The notes beneath the pieces were generated by a model. The model searched no databases. It saw only the letters and a program-made list of their open reading frames with translations, and was not told the DNA's origin. The position numbers and the translations under genes are program-made. From Roseateles_C aquae (lineage in GTDB: Bacteria > Pseudomonadota > Gammaproteobacteria > Burkholderiales > Burkholderiaceae_C), in contig NZ_JAVXZY010000003.1 in NCBI RefSeq assembly GCF_032337115.1, positions 186,001 to 250,000 of the forward strand: 64,000 nucleotides of DNA, written 5' to 3'. Below are positions 10,987 to 21,044 of the stretch, one piece after another (position 1 is the stretch's first letter; every line of letters begins with the position of its first letter).

Positions 10987-11574
10987 TCAATCTAGCGCTG
11001 GCCCATAGCCCAGCGGCGCTGGCAATGCATTGAGGATGCGATCCAGCACGGCGCGGTAGGTCTCGTCGGCGGCATGGCCAGCCAGCGGATCGCGATTGGC
11101 GGCGAAGGCCTCATCAAGGTCGTACCAGTCGGCCGGCTGCAGTACCTTTTGCGCCAACGGCAGGATCTCGCGCTCCTCGATCGCCATATGTTGCAGATAG
11201 GCCTGCACATAGCGCTGAGCCAGCGCCTCAAAGGCCTCGCGACGCGGCTCGCCCATCATCTCGAAGGCCAGCAGGCTGTGCTCCAGCTCGCGAATGGCGC
11301 GTTCGCCGCGGGCGTGGTCCTGATCGAGCTGGTCCAGCACCTCGCGGCACTCCGGCGCCCGCGCACGTAGCACCGGAAACAGCAGCTGCGATTCCTTGGG
11401 ATGGTGCAGCCGTTCCGGGAATTCATCGACGTAGAACAGCATCGCGCGCAGCGCGGCGAAATCGGGCAGCGTCTGCTGGCGGCGGTGCTCGGCCAGCAGC
11501 AAGGGGATGGAGCGCAGCATTGCGGCGAGCGCCTGATGCTCGTCCTGGATCACGCGCAGGGTCAGCGGTTTCAT
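10987..11574 (-). CDS. Hemerythrin (HHE) domain protein
   Basis: A protein of 195 residues, started at the ATG at 11574. It is a four-helix-bundle sequence with the spaced ligands typical of bacterial hemerythrins: DEHQALAAML near the start, RLHHPKESQLLFP, LDQDHARGER and QHMAIEEREILPLA. It should bind a di-iron centre and oxygen or nitric oxide in the cytoplasm. The neighbouring genes are divergent tkt and the porin module, and neither indicates a partner. Confidence 0.85.
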   Translation of the reverse strand: MKPLTLRVIQDEHQALAAMLRSIPLLLAEHRRQQTLPDFAALRAMLFYVDEFPERLHHPKESQLLFPVLRARAPECREVLDQLDQDHARGERAIRELEHSLLAFEMMGEPRREAFEALAQRYVQAYLQHMAIEEREILPLAQKVLQPADWYDLDEAFAANRDPLAGHAADETYRAVLDRILNALPAPLGYGPALD

Positions 11575-11726
11575 GACAGTCTCCGGCCAGTCTGTTGTTG
11601 TCCCGCAAGACTGCGCCCGGGCGTCACGCAGGGCTTTGAGATGGGTCAAGGCCTGCCCATCTCCGTGCCGCGCCAAGAGGCAAGTAAAATGCCTGGTTTA
11701 CCCGCAACTCCAGGCCCGCACCCACC

Positions 11727-13778
11727 ATGGCTCAAACCGCTGCAAGCACCTCCACCCTGATGGCCAACGCCATCCGCGCACTGGCCATGGACGCCGTGCA
11801 GCAAGCCAACTCCGGCCACCCGGGTGCACCGATGGGCATGGCCGATATCGCGGTGGCCCTGTGGGACCGCCATCTGCGCCACAACCCGAGCAATCCGCAA
11901 TGGGCCGACCGCGACCGCTTCGTGCTGTCCAACGGCCATGGCTCGATGCTGATCTACGCGCTGCTGCACCTGACCGGCTACGCCCTGCCGATCGAGGAGC
12001 TGCGGGCCTTCCGTCAGCTGCACAGCAAGACCCCGGGCCACCCGGAAGTGGGCATCACCCCGGGCGTCGAGACGACCACTGGCCCGCTGGGTCAGGGCAT
12101 CACCAACGCCGTGGGCCTGGCGCTGGCCGAGAAGATGCTGGCCAAGGAATTCAACCGTGATGGCCACGCCATCGTCGACCACCACACCTACGTCTTCCTC
12201 GGCGACGGCTGCCTGATGGAAGGCATCAGCCACGAGGCCTGCTCGCTGGCCGGCGCCTGGAAGCTGAACAAGCTGATCGCCATCTACGACGACAACGGCA
12301 TCTCGATCGACGGCCAGGTCGCGCCCTGGTTCATCGACAACACCGCCCAGCGTTTCGAAGCCTATGGCTGGGACGTGATCGGCCCGGTCGACGGCCATGA
12401 CATCGACGCCGTTGACGCCGCCATCGCCCAGGCCAAGAAGAGCAGCGCCAAGCCGACGCTGATCATCGCCAAGACCCATATCGGCAAGGGCAGCCCGAAC
12501 CGCGCCAACACCGCCAAGGCCCATGGCGAACCGCTGGGCGCCGAGGAAATCAAGCTGACCCGCGAGCAGCTGGGCTGGAACCACGAACCCTTCCAGATTC
12601 CCGCCGAGGTCTACGCCGGTTGGGATGCCAAGGCGCGCGGCGCGGCGCTGGAGCAGAGCTGGGACGAGCGCTTCGACACCTACGCCACCGCCCACCCCGA
12701 ACTGGCCGCCGAGTTCGCCCGCCGCATTGCCGGCGTGCTGCCGGCCAATTTCGCTCAGGTCGCCGTCGATGCGGTGATCGCCGCCCATGGCAAGGCCGAG
12801 ACCGTGGCCAGCCGCAAGGCCAGCCAGCTGGCACTGGAAGCCTTCACCGCCGCGCTGCCCGAACTGCTCGGCGGCTCGGCCGACCTGACCGGCTCCAACC
12901 TGACCAACACCAAGTCGACGCCGGCCTTCCGCGTCGAGGCCGATGGCAGCGCCAACGGCGGCCGCCACATCAACTACGGCGTGCGCGAGTTCGGCATGGC
13001 CGCCATCATGAATGGCGTGGCCCTGCACGGCGGCTACATCCCCTACGGCGGTACCTTCCTGACCTTCAGCGACTACAGCCGCAATGCCATCCGCATGGCC
13101 GCGCTGATGAAGCAGCGCGTCATCCATGTGTTCACCCACGATTCCATCGGCCTCGGTGAAGACGGCCCGACCCACCAGTCGATCGAGCATGTCGCCTCGC
13201 TGCGCCTGATCCCGGGCCTGGACGTCTGGCGCCCGGCCGACACCACCGAAACCGTGGTTGCCTGGACGATGGCCATCGGCAATGCCCAGCGCCCCAGCGT
13301 GCTGGCCCTGTCGCGCCAGAACCTGCCCTACGCGCCCAAGACGGCGGTCGACGACATCGCCAAGGGCGGCTATGTGCTGGCCGAGCCCAGCGACGCCGGC
13401 CTGAAGAAGAAGCCCAAGGGCGTCATCATCGCCACCGGCTCCGAAGTGCAGCTGGCCCTGCAGGCGCAAGCCACGCTGGCCCAGCAAGGCATCCCGGTGC
13501 GCGTGGTGTCCATGCCCTCGACCAATGTCTTCGACCGCCAGGACCGCGACTACAAGAAGGCCGTGCTGCCCGAGGGCCTGCCCCGCGTGGCCGTCGAAAT
13601 GGGCGTCAGCGACTTCTGGTGGAAGTACGGCGTGTCGGCCGTTGTCGGCATCGACAGCTACGGCGAATCGGCCCCGGCCCCAGTGCTGTTCAAGCACTTC
13701 GGTTTCACCGCCGAGAATGTGGTGGACACCGTCAAGGTCGCGCTGGGCGTGGCCAAGCTGAAGGGCAAGAAGCGCTGA
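11727..13778 (+). CDS. tkt: Transketolase
   Basis: A full-length protein of 683 residues. It has the thiamine-pyrophosphate motif beginning GDGCLMEGISHEA and ending in DDN, the N-terminal ANSGHPGAPMGMA segment, and the C-terminal RVVSMPS and VEMGVSDFWWKY regions. It moves two-carbon units between sugar phosphates in the pentose phosphate and Calvin-type pathways. GAPDH lies about 1 kb downstream on the same strand, with one secreted protein gene between them. A long open frame on the opposite strand is a composition shadow. Confidence 0.97.
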   Translation: MAQTAASTSTLMANAIRALAMDAVQQANSGHPGAPMGMADIAVALWDRHLRHNPSNPQWADRDRFVLSNGHGSMLIYALLHLTGYALPIEELRAFRQLHSKTPGHPEVGITPGVETTTGPLGQGITNAVGLALAEKMLAKEFNRDGHAIVDHHTYVFLGDGCLMEGISHEACSLAGAWKLNKLIAIYDDNGISIDGQVAPWFIDNTAQRFEAYGWDVIGPVDGHDIDAVDAAIAQAKKSSAKPTLIIAKTHIGKGSPNRANTAKAHGEPLGAEEIKLTREQLGWNHEPFQIPAEVYAGWDAKARGAALEQSWDERFDTYATAHPELAAEFARRIAGVLPANFAQVAVDAVIAAHGKAETVASRKASQLALEAFTAALPELLGGSADLTGSNLTNTKSTPAFRVEADGSANGGRHINYGVREFGMAAIMNGVALHGGYIPYGGTFLTFSDYSRNAIRMAALMKQRVIHVFTHDSIGLGEDGPTHQSIEHVASLRLIPGLDVWRPADTTETVVAWTMAIGNAQRPSVLALSRQNLPYAPKTAVDDIAKGGYVLAEPSDAGLKKKPKGVIIATGSEVQLALQAQATLAQQGIPVRVVSMPSTNVFDRQDRDYKKAVLPEGLPRVAVEMGVSDFWWKYGVSAVVGIDSYGESAPAPVLFKHFGFTAENVVDTVKVALGVAKLKGKKR

Positions 13779-13814
13779 GCGTTTCAACAGATCCAATTCA
13801 ATGAGGGAGACCGC

Positions 13815-14834
13815 TTGAACCACCCATCGAAGAAGCAGGGGTTTGAGCGCATCGTGGCCGTGCTGGGCTTGGCTGTTGCCCTGGGCACCTGTGCGCATGC
13901 GCAGACGCAGGACGTATCGCCGCCATCGCCGGCACACGCGCTGAGCTGCTTGCAGCGGCCAGAGCGTGCGCCGCAATATCCGTCCAAGCACAGCTACGAC
14001 AACACGCCGGGCTTTATGCGCCTGCAGCTGCAGTTTGCCAAGCCGGATGAAGGGCCGACCGTGCGGGTGCTGTCAAACACCGCGCGGGAAGACATGCAGG
14101 ACGTGGTGATGCGCTATGTGGAGCGTTACCGCTTGCCCTGTCTAACGCCCACTGACGGGATCGTCAGCGCGGTGCAGGAGTTCAGCTTCAGCAACAGCGA
14201 TTTGGCGCCGCTTCCCTACGACGAGGAGGGCGCCCGGCGCCCGGCCTTCTGTATCGTGATGCCGCGCAAGGATGTGGAGCCGCCGTCGATGCTGGGCAAT
14301 AGCGTCAGCCATATCGTCGCGACCGCTGCCTTCAGCGGTGATGGCGAATCGCCGCCAGAGGTCAAGATCATCCATTCCAGTGGCACGGGCGCGATGGAGG
14401 CGCTGGTGCGCGAGCGGCTGGCCGAATACCGGATGCCCTGTCGGCACGCTGGCGATGCGCCGCAGGCCATGCGTCAGCAATTCACTTTTGTGCCGGCTGG
14501 TGTGCGGCGCTATGTGTTGAAGCGCCAGGCCTTCGGGCTGGCCGAGTTTCTGGGCATGACGACGGACGCCCGACAGCTCCAGGCCGATTTCGACTTCAAC
14601 ACGATGAACTGCCCATTCAAGCTGCACTACAGCATCTATGGCCCTGCCTTGCCGAATGAGGTCAGGGCCAGTGGCAAGAAAGATCCCAATCGGGTGGCGT
14701 TCCTGCATTGGATGAAAGCGCGTCAGCTGGCTTTTGCGAGCGACAGGCAGGCGAATGATATGTTTGGCCAGACGGTGCAGATCGATGTACCTTGTGGCCG
14801 TTTGAATCTCCAACCTCAACCCTCTCCAAACTGA
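13815..14834 (+). CDS. Secreted protein with two TonB-C-like repeats, unknown function
   Basis: A protein of 339 residues. The start is a TTG at 13815 preceded by GAGGGAGA; no ATG gives a sensible N-terminus. A signal peptide ends at about CAHA (residue 28). Two internal repeats resemble the C-terminal domain of TonB: VRVLSNTAREDMQDVVMRYVERYRLPC and VKIIHSSGTGAMEALVRERLAEYRMPC (each a strand, helix, then a strand ending in a Pro-Cys). No TonB membrane anchor or proline-rich spacer is present, so it is not a normal TonB. It sits 36 bp after tkt and 16 bp before gap, so it may be co-transcribed with them. Confidence 0.75.
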   Translation: MNHPSKKQGFERIVAVLGLAVALGTCAHAQTQDVSPPSPAHALSCLQRPERAPQYPSKHSYDNTPGFMRLQLQFAKPDEGPTVRVLSNTAREDMQDVVMRYVERYRLPCLTPTDGIVSAVQEFSFSNSDLAPLPYDEEGARRPAFCIVMPRKDVEPPSMLGNSVSHIVATAAFSGDGESPPEVKIIHSSGTGAMEALVRERLAEYRMPCRHAGDAPQAMRQQFTFVPAGVRRYVLKRQAFGLAEFLGMTTDARQLQADFDFNTMNCPFKLHYSIYGPALPNEVRASGKKDPNRVAFLHWMKARQLAFASDRQANDMFGQTVQIDVPCGRLNLQPQPSPN

Positions 14835-14850
14835 ACAGGAGTTCCCAGTC

Positions 14851-15849
14851 ATGACGATCAAGATCGGTATCAACGGCTTCGGCCGCATCGGCCGCATGGT
14901 GTTTCGCGCCGCCATCGCCAACTTCAAGGAAATCGAAGTGGTCGGCATCAACGACCTGCTCGAGCCCGACTACCTGGCCTATATGCTCAAGCACGACAGC
15001 GTGCACGGCAAGTTCAACGGCGAGATCGCCGTGGACGGCAACACCCTGGTCGTCAATGGCAAGAAGATCCGTCTGACTCAAGAGCGCGATCCGGCCAATC
15101 TGAAGTGGAACGAAGTCGGCGCCGACATCGTCGTCGAAGCCACCGGCCTGTTCCTGGACAAGGCCTCGGGCGAAAAGCACCTGGCCGCTGGCGCCAAGAA
15201 GGTGGTGTTCTCGGCACCGTCCAAGGACGACACGCCGATGTTCGTCTACGGTGTGAACCACAACACCTACGCTGGCCAGGCCATCATCTCCAACGCCTCC
15301 TGCACGACCAACTGCCTGGCCCCGCTGGCCAAGGTGCTGAACGACAAGTGGGGCATCAAGCGCGGCCTGATGACCACCGTGCACGCCGCCACCGCGACGC
15401 AAAAGACCGTCGACGGCCCGAGCAACAAGGACTGGCGCGGTGGCCGCGGCATCCTGGAAAACATCATCCCCTCGAGCACCGGCGCCGCCAAGGCCGTGGG
15501 CGTGGTGATCCCCGAGCTGAACAAGAAGCTGACCGGCATGAGCTTCCGCGTGCCGACCAGCGATGTGTCGGTGGTTGACCTGACCGTCGAACTGAACAGC
15601 GAAGCCTCGTACAAGGACATCTGCGCCGAGTTCAAGGCACAAAGCGAAGGCGCGCTGAAGGGCGTGCTGGGCTACACCGAAGAGAAGGTCGTCGCGACGG
15701 ACTTCCGCGGTGACGCTCGCACCTCGATCTTCGACGCCGACGCCGGCATCGCCCTGGATGGCACCTTCGTCAAGCTGGTCGCCTGGTACGACAACGAGTG
15801 GGGCTATTCGAACAAGGTGCTGGAGATGGTTCGCGTCATCGTCAAGTAA
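14851..15849 (+). CDS. gap: Glyceraldehyde-3-phosphate dehydrogenase, type I
   Basis: A protein of 332 residues with the NAD-binding start INGFGRIGRMVFRA and the catalytic motif SNASCTTNCLAPL, with the nucleophile Cys at residue 151. It interconverts glyceraldehyde-3-phosphate and 1,3-bisphosphoglycerate in glycolysis and gluconeogenesis. A good AGGAG ribosome site precedes the ATG. The gene ends just before a strong terminator. Confidence 0.97.
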   Translation: MTIKIGINGFGRIGRMVFRAAIANFKEIEVVGINDLLEPDYLAYMLKHDSVHGKFNGEIAVDGNTLVVNGKKIRLTQERDPANLKWNEVGADIVVEATGLFLDKASGEKHLAAGAKKVVFSAPSKDDTPMFVYGVNHNTYAGQAIISNASCTTNCLAPLAKVLNDKWGIKRGLMTTVHAATATQKTVDGPSNKDWRGGRGILENIIPSSTGAAKAVGVVIPELNKKLTGMSFRVPTSDVSVVDLTVELNSEASYKDICAEFKAQSEGALKGVLGYTEEKVVATDFRGDARTSIFDADAGIALDGTFVKLVAWYDNEWGYSNKVLEMVRVIVK

Positions 15850-15883
15850 AGCCCGCACAGGGCCTCGGCCCTCAAGCTTGAAA

Positions 15884-15910
15884 AGGCCTCGCTCCGCGAG
15901 GCTTTTTTCT
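15884..15910 (+). terminator. Rho-independent terminator after gap
   Basis: GCCTCG and CGAGGC pair around CTCCG and are followed by TTTTTT, about 35 bp after the gap stop codon. Confidence 0.9.
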
Positions 15911-15945
15911 TGGCGCTGCTAGTTCAGTGTTGATCAGCCAGAACG

Positions 15946-16022
15946 AACCACAGAGTCACTGAGTCACAGAGGTAGCGAAGCGTTGGTGCTTTTCCTCCGT
16001 GCCTCTGTGACTCAGTGGTGTA
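15946..16022. repeat. Dispersed inverted-repeat element (copy 2), CCACAGAGTCACTGAG type
   Basis: CACTGAGTCACAGAGG (15957-15972) and CCTCTGTGACTCAGTG (16002-16017) are perfect 16-bp inverse complements separated by 29 bp. The outer part reads GAACCACAGAG. The word composition (CCACAGAG, CACAGAGG, CCTCTGTG) is shared with the element at 3382-3465. The rest of the 15850-16171 gap holds only the gap terminator and a weak GC hairpin near 16095-16121. Confidence 0.65.
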
Positions 16023-16171
16023 TTCGGCCGTGATTTCGGAGCATCTCCACTGAACGACAAGAAAGCCTTTTTCTTGGGCAAACGAGGCGCATATGCCGCG
16101 ATCAGGGCGCGGCTTTTTGCCTTTCTTTACCGCCTCGCAGCAGGGCCTGCGCCTACACTCGATGTCCCTGC

Positions 16172-18427
<2,256 letters not shown>

Positions 18428-18566
18428 TGCGTGCCTGGTGCCGCTTAGGCGGGTGGCGCTCCGGCGTTGCCGGCGCTACCTGTCTGCGGTATGGCGAGGC
18501 CCAACCATGCCGACGCCATGGCCTGATGCGCAGACGCGCCCGTGCGGCCCGCGATAGCTGCGCTGC

Positions 18567-19262
18567 CTAGCGACTGGCTGAGCTGCTCGCCGGGCCGGCC
18601 GGGCTGCTGGCTGCAGGGGCGCTGGCGGCGAGCGCCGGCGGGTTGGCGCAGGGGCGGGCGTTGAAGGCGGCCAACTGGCCACGCAGGGCGCCGTCGGCGC
18701 GCGGGAATTGCAGCAAATGCACCGTCTGCGGCGCTTGCAGCTGCAGCACGCGCAGCCCCTTCAGGGCGCGCTGGGACATCGCCTCGACGGCCGCCTCGGC
18801 GGCCTTTTCGCTGGGGTGGCGCGACAGCAGCATGCTGGGCATCTCTTCGGGCATGCCGCTGAGGTATTCGAAATTGATTTTCAGCCGGTGGTAGGTCTCT
18901 TCCTTGCGCTGGCCGAATTCCTTGTTCGGGAACTTGATCGTCGCCACCGCCCAGACGCCGGCCAGATCGCTGCGCTGGTCCTGCCATTCGCTGCTCGCGA
19001 TGCCTGCCTTGGCCAGCATCGCCTGCGCATTCTTCAGCGGTTCTTCGCCACGCAGGGGGCCGATCTCCAGGCAGCTGCGCTGCTGCAGCGCGGCGGCATC
19101 GCGGTCATTGAGCACTTGCAGCCGCTCGGGGTGCTGCTGGCGTTGCAGGCGCTCCGGCTCGCGTTCGCCATGGGCGGGGGCAATGCTGTCGAGCCAGCCG
19201 CGCGACCAGCTGAAGAACAAGGCATTGGCCAGCAGCAGCAGGAGCACCAGGGTTCGCAACAT
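18567..19262 (-). CDS. SPOR-domain-like membrane-anchored protein
   Basis: A protein of 231 residues from the ATG at 19262. A TTG at 19274 would overlap birA and add four residues. An N-terminal transmembrane helix (LRTLVLLLLLANALFFSW) is followed by a periplasmic domain with CLEIGPLRGEEPLKNAQAML, a pattern seen in SPOR/septal peptidoglycan-binding proteins of this order located beside birA. The C-terminus is Ala/Ser/Pro-rich. It lies directly after birA and is probably co-transcribed with it. The SPOR assignment is by pattern only. Confidence 0.7.
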   Translation of the reverse strand: MLRTLVLLLLLANALFFSWSRGWLDSIAPAHGEREPERLQRQQHPERLQVLNDRDAAALQQRSCLEIGPLRGEEPLKNAQAMLAKAGIASSEWQDQRSDLAGVWAVATIKFPNKEFGQRKEETYHRLKINFEYLSGMPEEMPSMLLSRHPSEKAAEAAVEAMSQRALKGLRVLQLQAPQTVHLLQFPRADGALRGQLAAFNARPCANPPALAASAPAASSPAGPASSSASR

Positions 19263-19270
19263 TGAGTGAT

Positions 19271-20128
19271 TCAATCCTGAACAGGGGGCGGGGCTGTGAG
19301 GCGGATGCTGACTTCGCCGCCGCTGATGGTTTGCATGCCCTCAGCGGTCTGCAAGAGCAACTCGCCCTGGGTATTGACGCCGCGCCCCAGGCCTTCAAGG
19401 GCGCCAGCGTAGATCTCTCGACCTTGCAGCAGGTCGCGTCTTGCATAGGCGCTGGCCCAGGCGCCGAAGCCAGTCTGGCCGAAGCTGGTGACGGCCCGTA
19501 TCAGTGGCCCGGCGATGCGGCGCAGCACCTCGGGTGGGGTCAGGTCTTGCTCCAGCTCATCGAGGCTGGCAAAGCCGGTCAGGAACTGGGCTTCGGCCGC
19601 ATCGCTAGGCCGGTGGCCGACATTCAGGCCGATGCCGATCACGGCCATGCGCTGGCCACCTGCGGGCACGGTCTCGATCAGGATGCCGCCCAGCTTGCGG
19701 CCGTCCAGCCAGATGTCGTTGGGCCACTTCAGCTGCAGCCGAGGCGCGGCGTTGCCGCTCGGCTCCAGCGCCTCGGCGATGGCGCAACCGACGGTCAATG
19801 ACAGGCCTGACCAGTCGGCGAGATCCAGCGGCATGGCCAGCGAGAACGTCAGCGAGGCGCCCGGCACCGCGTGCCAGGAGCGGCCCATCCGGCCGCGGCC
19901 GTGGGTCTGGTGCTCGGCCACCAGCAGGCAGGGTTGCATATCGTGGGCACGGCGGCCATAGGCGCCGCGTTCGCCGGGGTGCCGGCCCTCGCTCTTGACC
20001 CGCTCCAGCAGCGCGGTGTTGGTTGATTCGGCGCGGGCCAGGACCTCGATCGAGAGGCCGGGCAGCAGCGGCTCCAGCTCTTGCCAGAGGGCTTCAACGC
20101 CCCAGTTCTGGTGCTCGGTGGTCGTCAC
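19271..20128 (-). CDS. birA: Biotin--[acetyl-CoA-carboxylase] ligase
   Basis: A protein of 285 residues with a GTG start at 20128. It contains the biotinyl-AMP loop GRGRMGRSWHA, the substrate segment STNTALLERV and the KWPNDIWLDGRKLGGILIET core. No N-terminal winged helix is present, so it is the catalytic-only form and not a repressor of biotin genes. It attaches biotin to the biotin carboxyl carrier protein. The inverted-repeat element at 20134-20414 begins 6 bp upstream of the start codon, so the native promoter has probably been replaced or displaced. Confidence 0.93.
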   Translation of the reverse strand: MTTTEHQNWGVEALWQELEPLLPGLSIEVLARAESTNTALLERVKSEGRHPGERGAYGRRAHDMQPCLLVAEHQTHGRGRMGRSWHAVPGASLTFSLAMPLDLADWSGLSLTVGCAIAEALEPSGNAAPRLQLKWPNDIWLDGRKLGGILIETVPAGGQRMAVIGIGLNVGHRPSDAAEAQFLTGFASLDELEQDLTPPEVLRRIAGPLIRAVTSFGQTGFGAWASAYARRDLLQGREIYAGALEGLGRGVNTQGELLLQTAEGMQTISGGEVSIRLTAPPPVQD

Positions 20129-20133
20129 GGATG

Positions 20134-20414
20134 AGGGCCTGTTAACACGACGTCTGCCTGTGCGAGAGGGGCTCCAAGGGCCCCAACTCTCTGCGGACGA
20201 CGACGCCCAGGCTGGCCGCCTGGGCTAGGAGTTCAACATCGAGTGGGGCTCTTGGAGTCCCTCTCCCGGAGGGTTGCCACACCAATCGCCGTACACGTCG
20301 TTGCAAAGCCTCGCCGGGGGAATGGCCCCGGCTTCGCTCATTGAAAGCTTGGGCGCCTCGTTCACGGCGATTGGTGTGGCAACGCATCAGGCAGACGTAG
20401 TGTTAACAGGCCCT
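20134..20414. mobile_element. MITE-like inverted-repeat element upstream of birA
   Basis: The ends AGGGCCTGTTAACACGACG... (20134-20160) and its inverse complement (20388-20414) match over 27 bp with a single mismatch. Inside lies a second perfect inverted repeat of 20 bp (20273-20292 against 20364-20383). The 281-bp unit contains no plausible gene. No target-site duplication is obvious. The structure fits a non-autonomous insertion element. The family cannot be named from this window. Confidence 0.65.
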
Positions 20415-20420
20415 AGTGGC

Positions 20421-20930
20421 TCAGCGTTTGGGCGCCAGCATGGTGCCACGACATTGATCACTGCCGCAATGGCAGCCGTACTGTTTTTTCAGCTTGGGCG
20501 TGTAGCGCTCGTCGATGACAAGGCCGTAGTCGTAGAACAGTTCTTCACCGGGAAAGATGTCGCGCACGGACTTGATGAAGACGCGACCATTGATCTCATC
20601 GGCCTCGCAATTGGGTTCGCAGCTGTGGTTGATCCAGCGCGAGCTGTTGCCGCCGTAGAGGGCATCCAGCACCTCGCCGGTCTCGAGTTGAAAGTAGAAG
20701 GTGTGGTTGGGCTGGCTGGCGTCATGCGGGTGGCGGCGTACCGCTTCGTCCCAGCTGATCAGCTCGCCGGTGTACTCGATCAGCGTTTCACCGGCCTCGA
20801 TATGGGTGGTGGCAAACACGCCACGACCATGGATGCCCGACTGACGAACCTGGATGCGGCGCCCCTGTGTCTTGACGACCTTGGCTGCTTTTCGGGCGGC
20901 GGGCTTGTTCGTGACGGCGGCTTGCGGCAT
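20421..20930 (-). CDS. SET-domain protein (bacterial lysine methyltransferase-like)
   Basis: A protein of 169 residues from the ATG at 20930; ATGs at 20948 and 20957 are possible earlier starts and none has a good ribosome site. A short Lys/Arg-rich lead is followed by a SET domain: RQSGIHGRGVFATTHIEAGETL, NHSCEPNCEA (cofactor and knot motif) and EELFYDYG. A post-SET zinc tail, CHCGSDQCRGTM, follows. It should transfer methyl groups from S-adenosylmethionine to lysine in a protein. The bacterial substrate is unknown, though the basic N-terminus suggests a nucleic acid or nucleoid location. Confidence 0.88.
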   Translation of the reverse strand: MPQAAVTNKPAARKAAKVVKTQGRRIQVRQSGIHGRGVFATTHIEAGETLIEYTGELISWDEAVRRHPHDASQPNHTFYFQLETGEVLDALYGGNSSRWINHSCEPNCEADEINGRVFIKSVRDIFPGEELFYDYGLVIDERYTPKLKKQYGCHCGSDQCRGTMLAPKR

Positions 20931-20959
20931 GGCTCGAGTTGGGTACATTGAAATCATGG

Positions 20960-20984
20960 GTGCGCGCGTGTGTGCGTGCGCGCG
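20960..20984. other. Alternating purine-pyrimidine tract (Z-DNA-prone)
   Basis: Twenty-five bases of strictly alternating G/T and G/C dinucleotides lie in the 114-bp divergent region between the SET gene and topB. Such tracts adopt Z-form under negative supercoiling. Confidence 0.6.
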
Positions 20985-21044
20985 AGGCCGGATTGTAGGC
21001 AGGCGTTTCGCAAGTTCGCGCCTGGTAGTCAAAAAGAAAGAACC

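Noticed and set aside
11646..13991. A 781-residue open frame on the minus strand opposite transketolase.
   Set aside because: It mirrors the tkt gene on the opposite strand, has a shuffled Ala/Gly/Val/Gln composition with no motif, and tkt is unambiguous.
16094..16121. A GC hairpin followed by TTTTT just upstream of the protease gene.
   Set aside because: Only a six-bp stem, and gap already has a strong terminator; kept as a note but not as a feature.
20134..20414. The GTTAAC/TGTTAAC ends considered as an integron attC site.
   Set aside because: The seven-base core consensus (GTTRRRY and RYYYAAC) does not fit, and there is no integrase or cassette gene.
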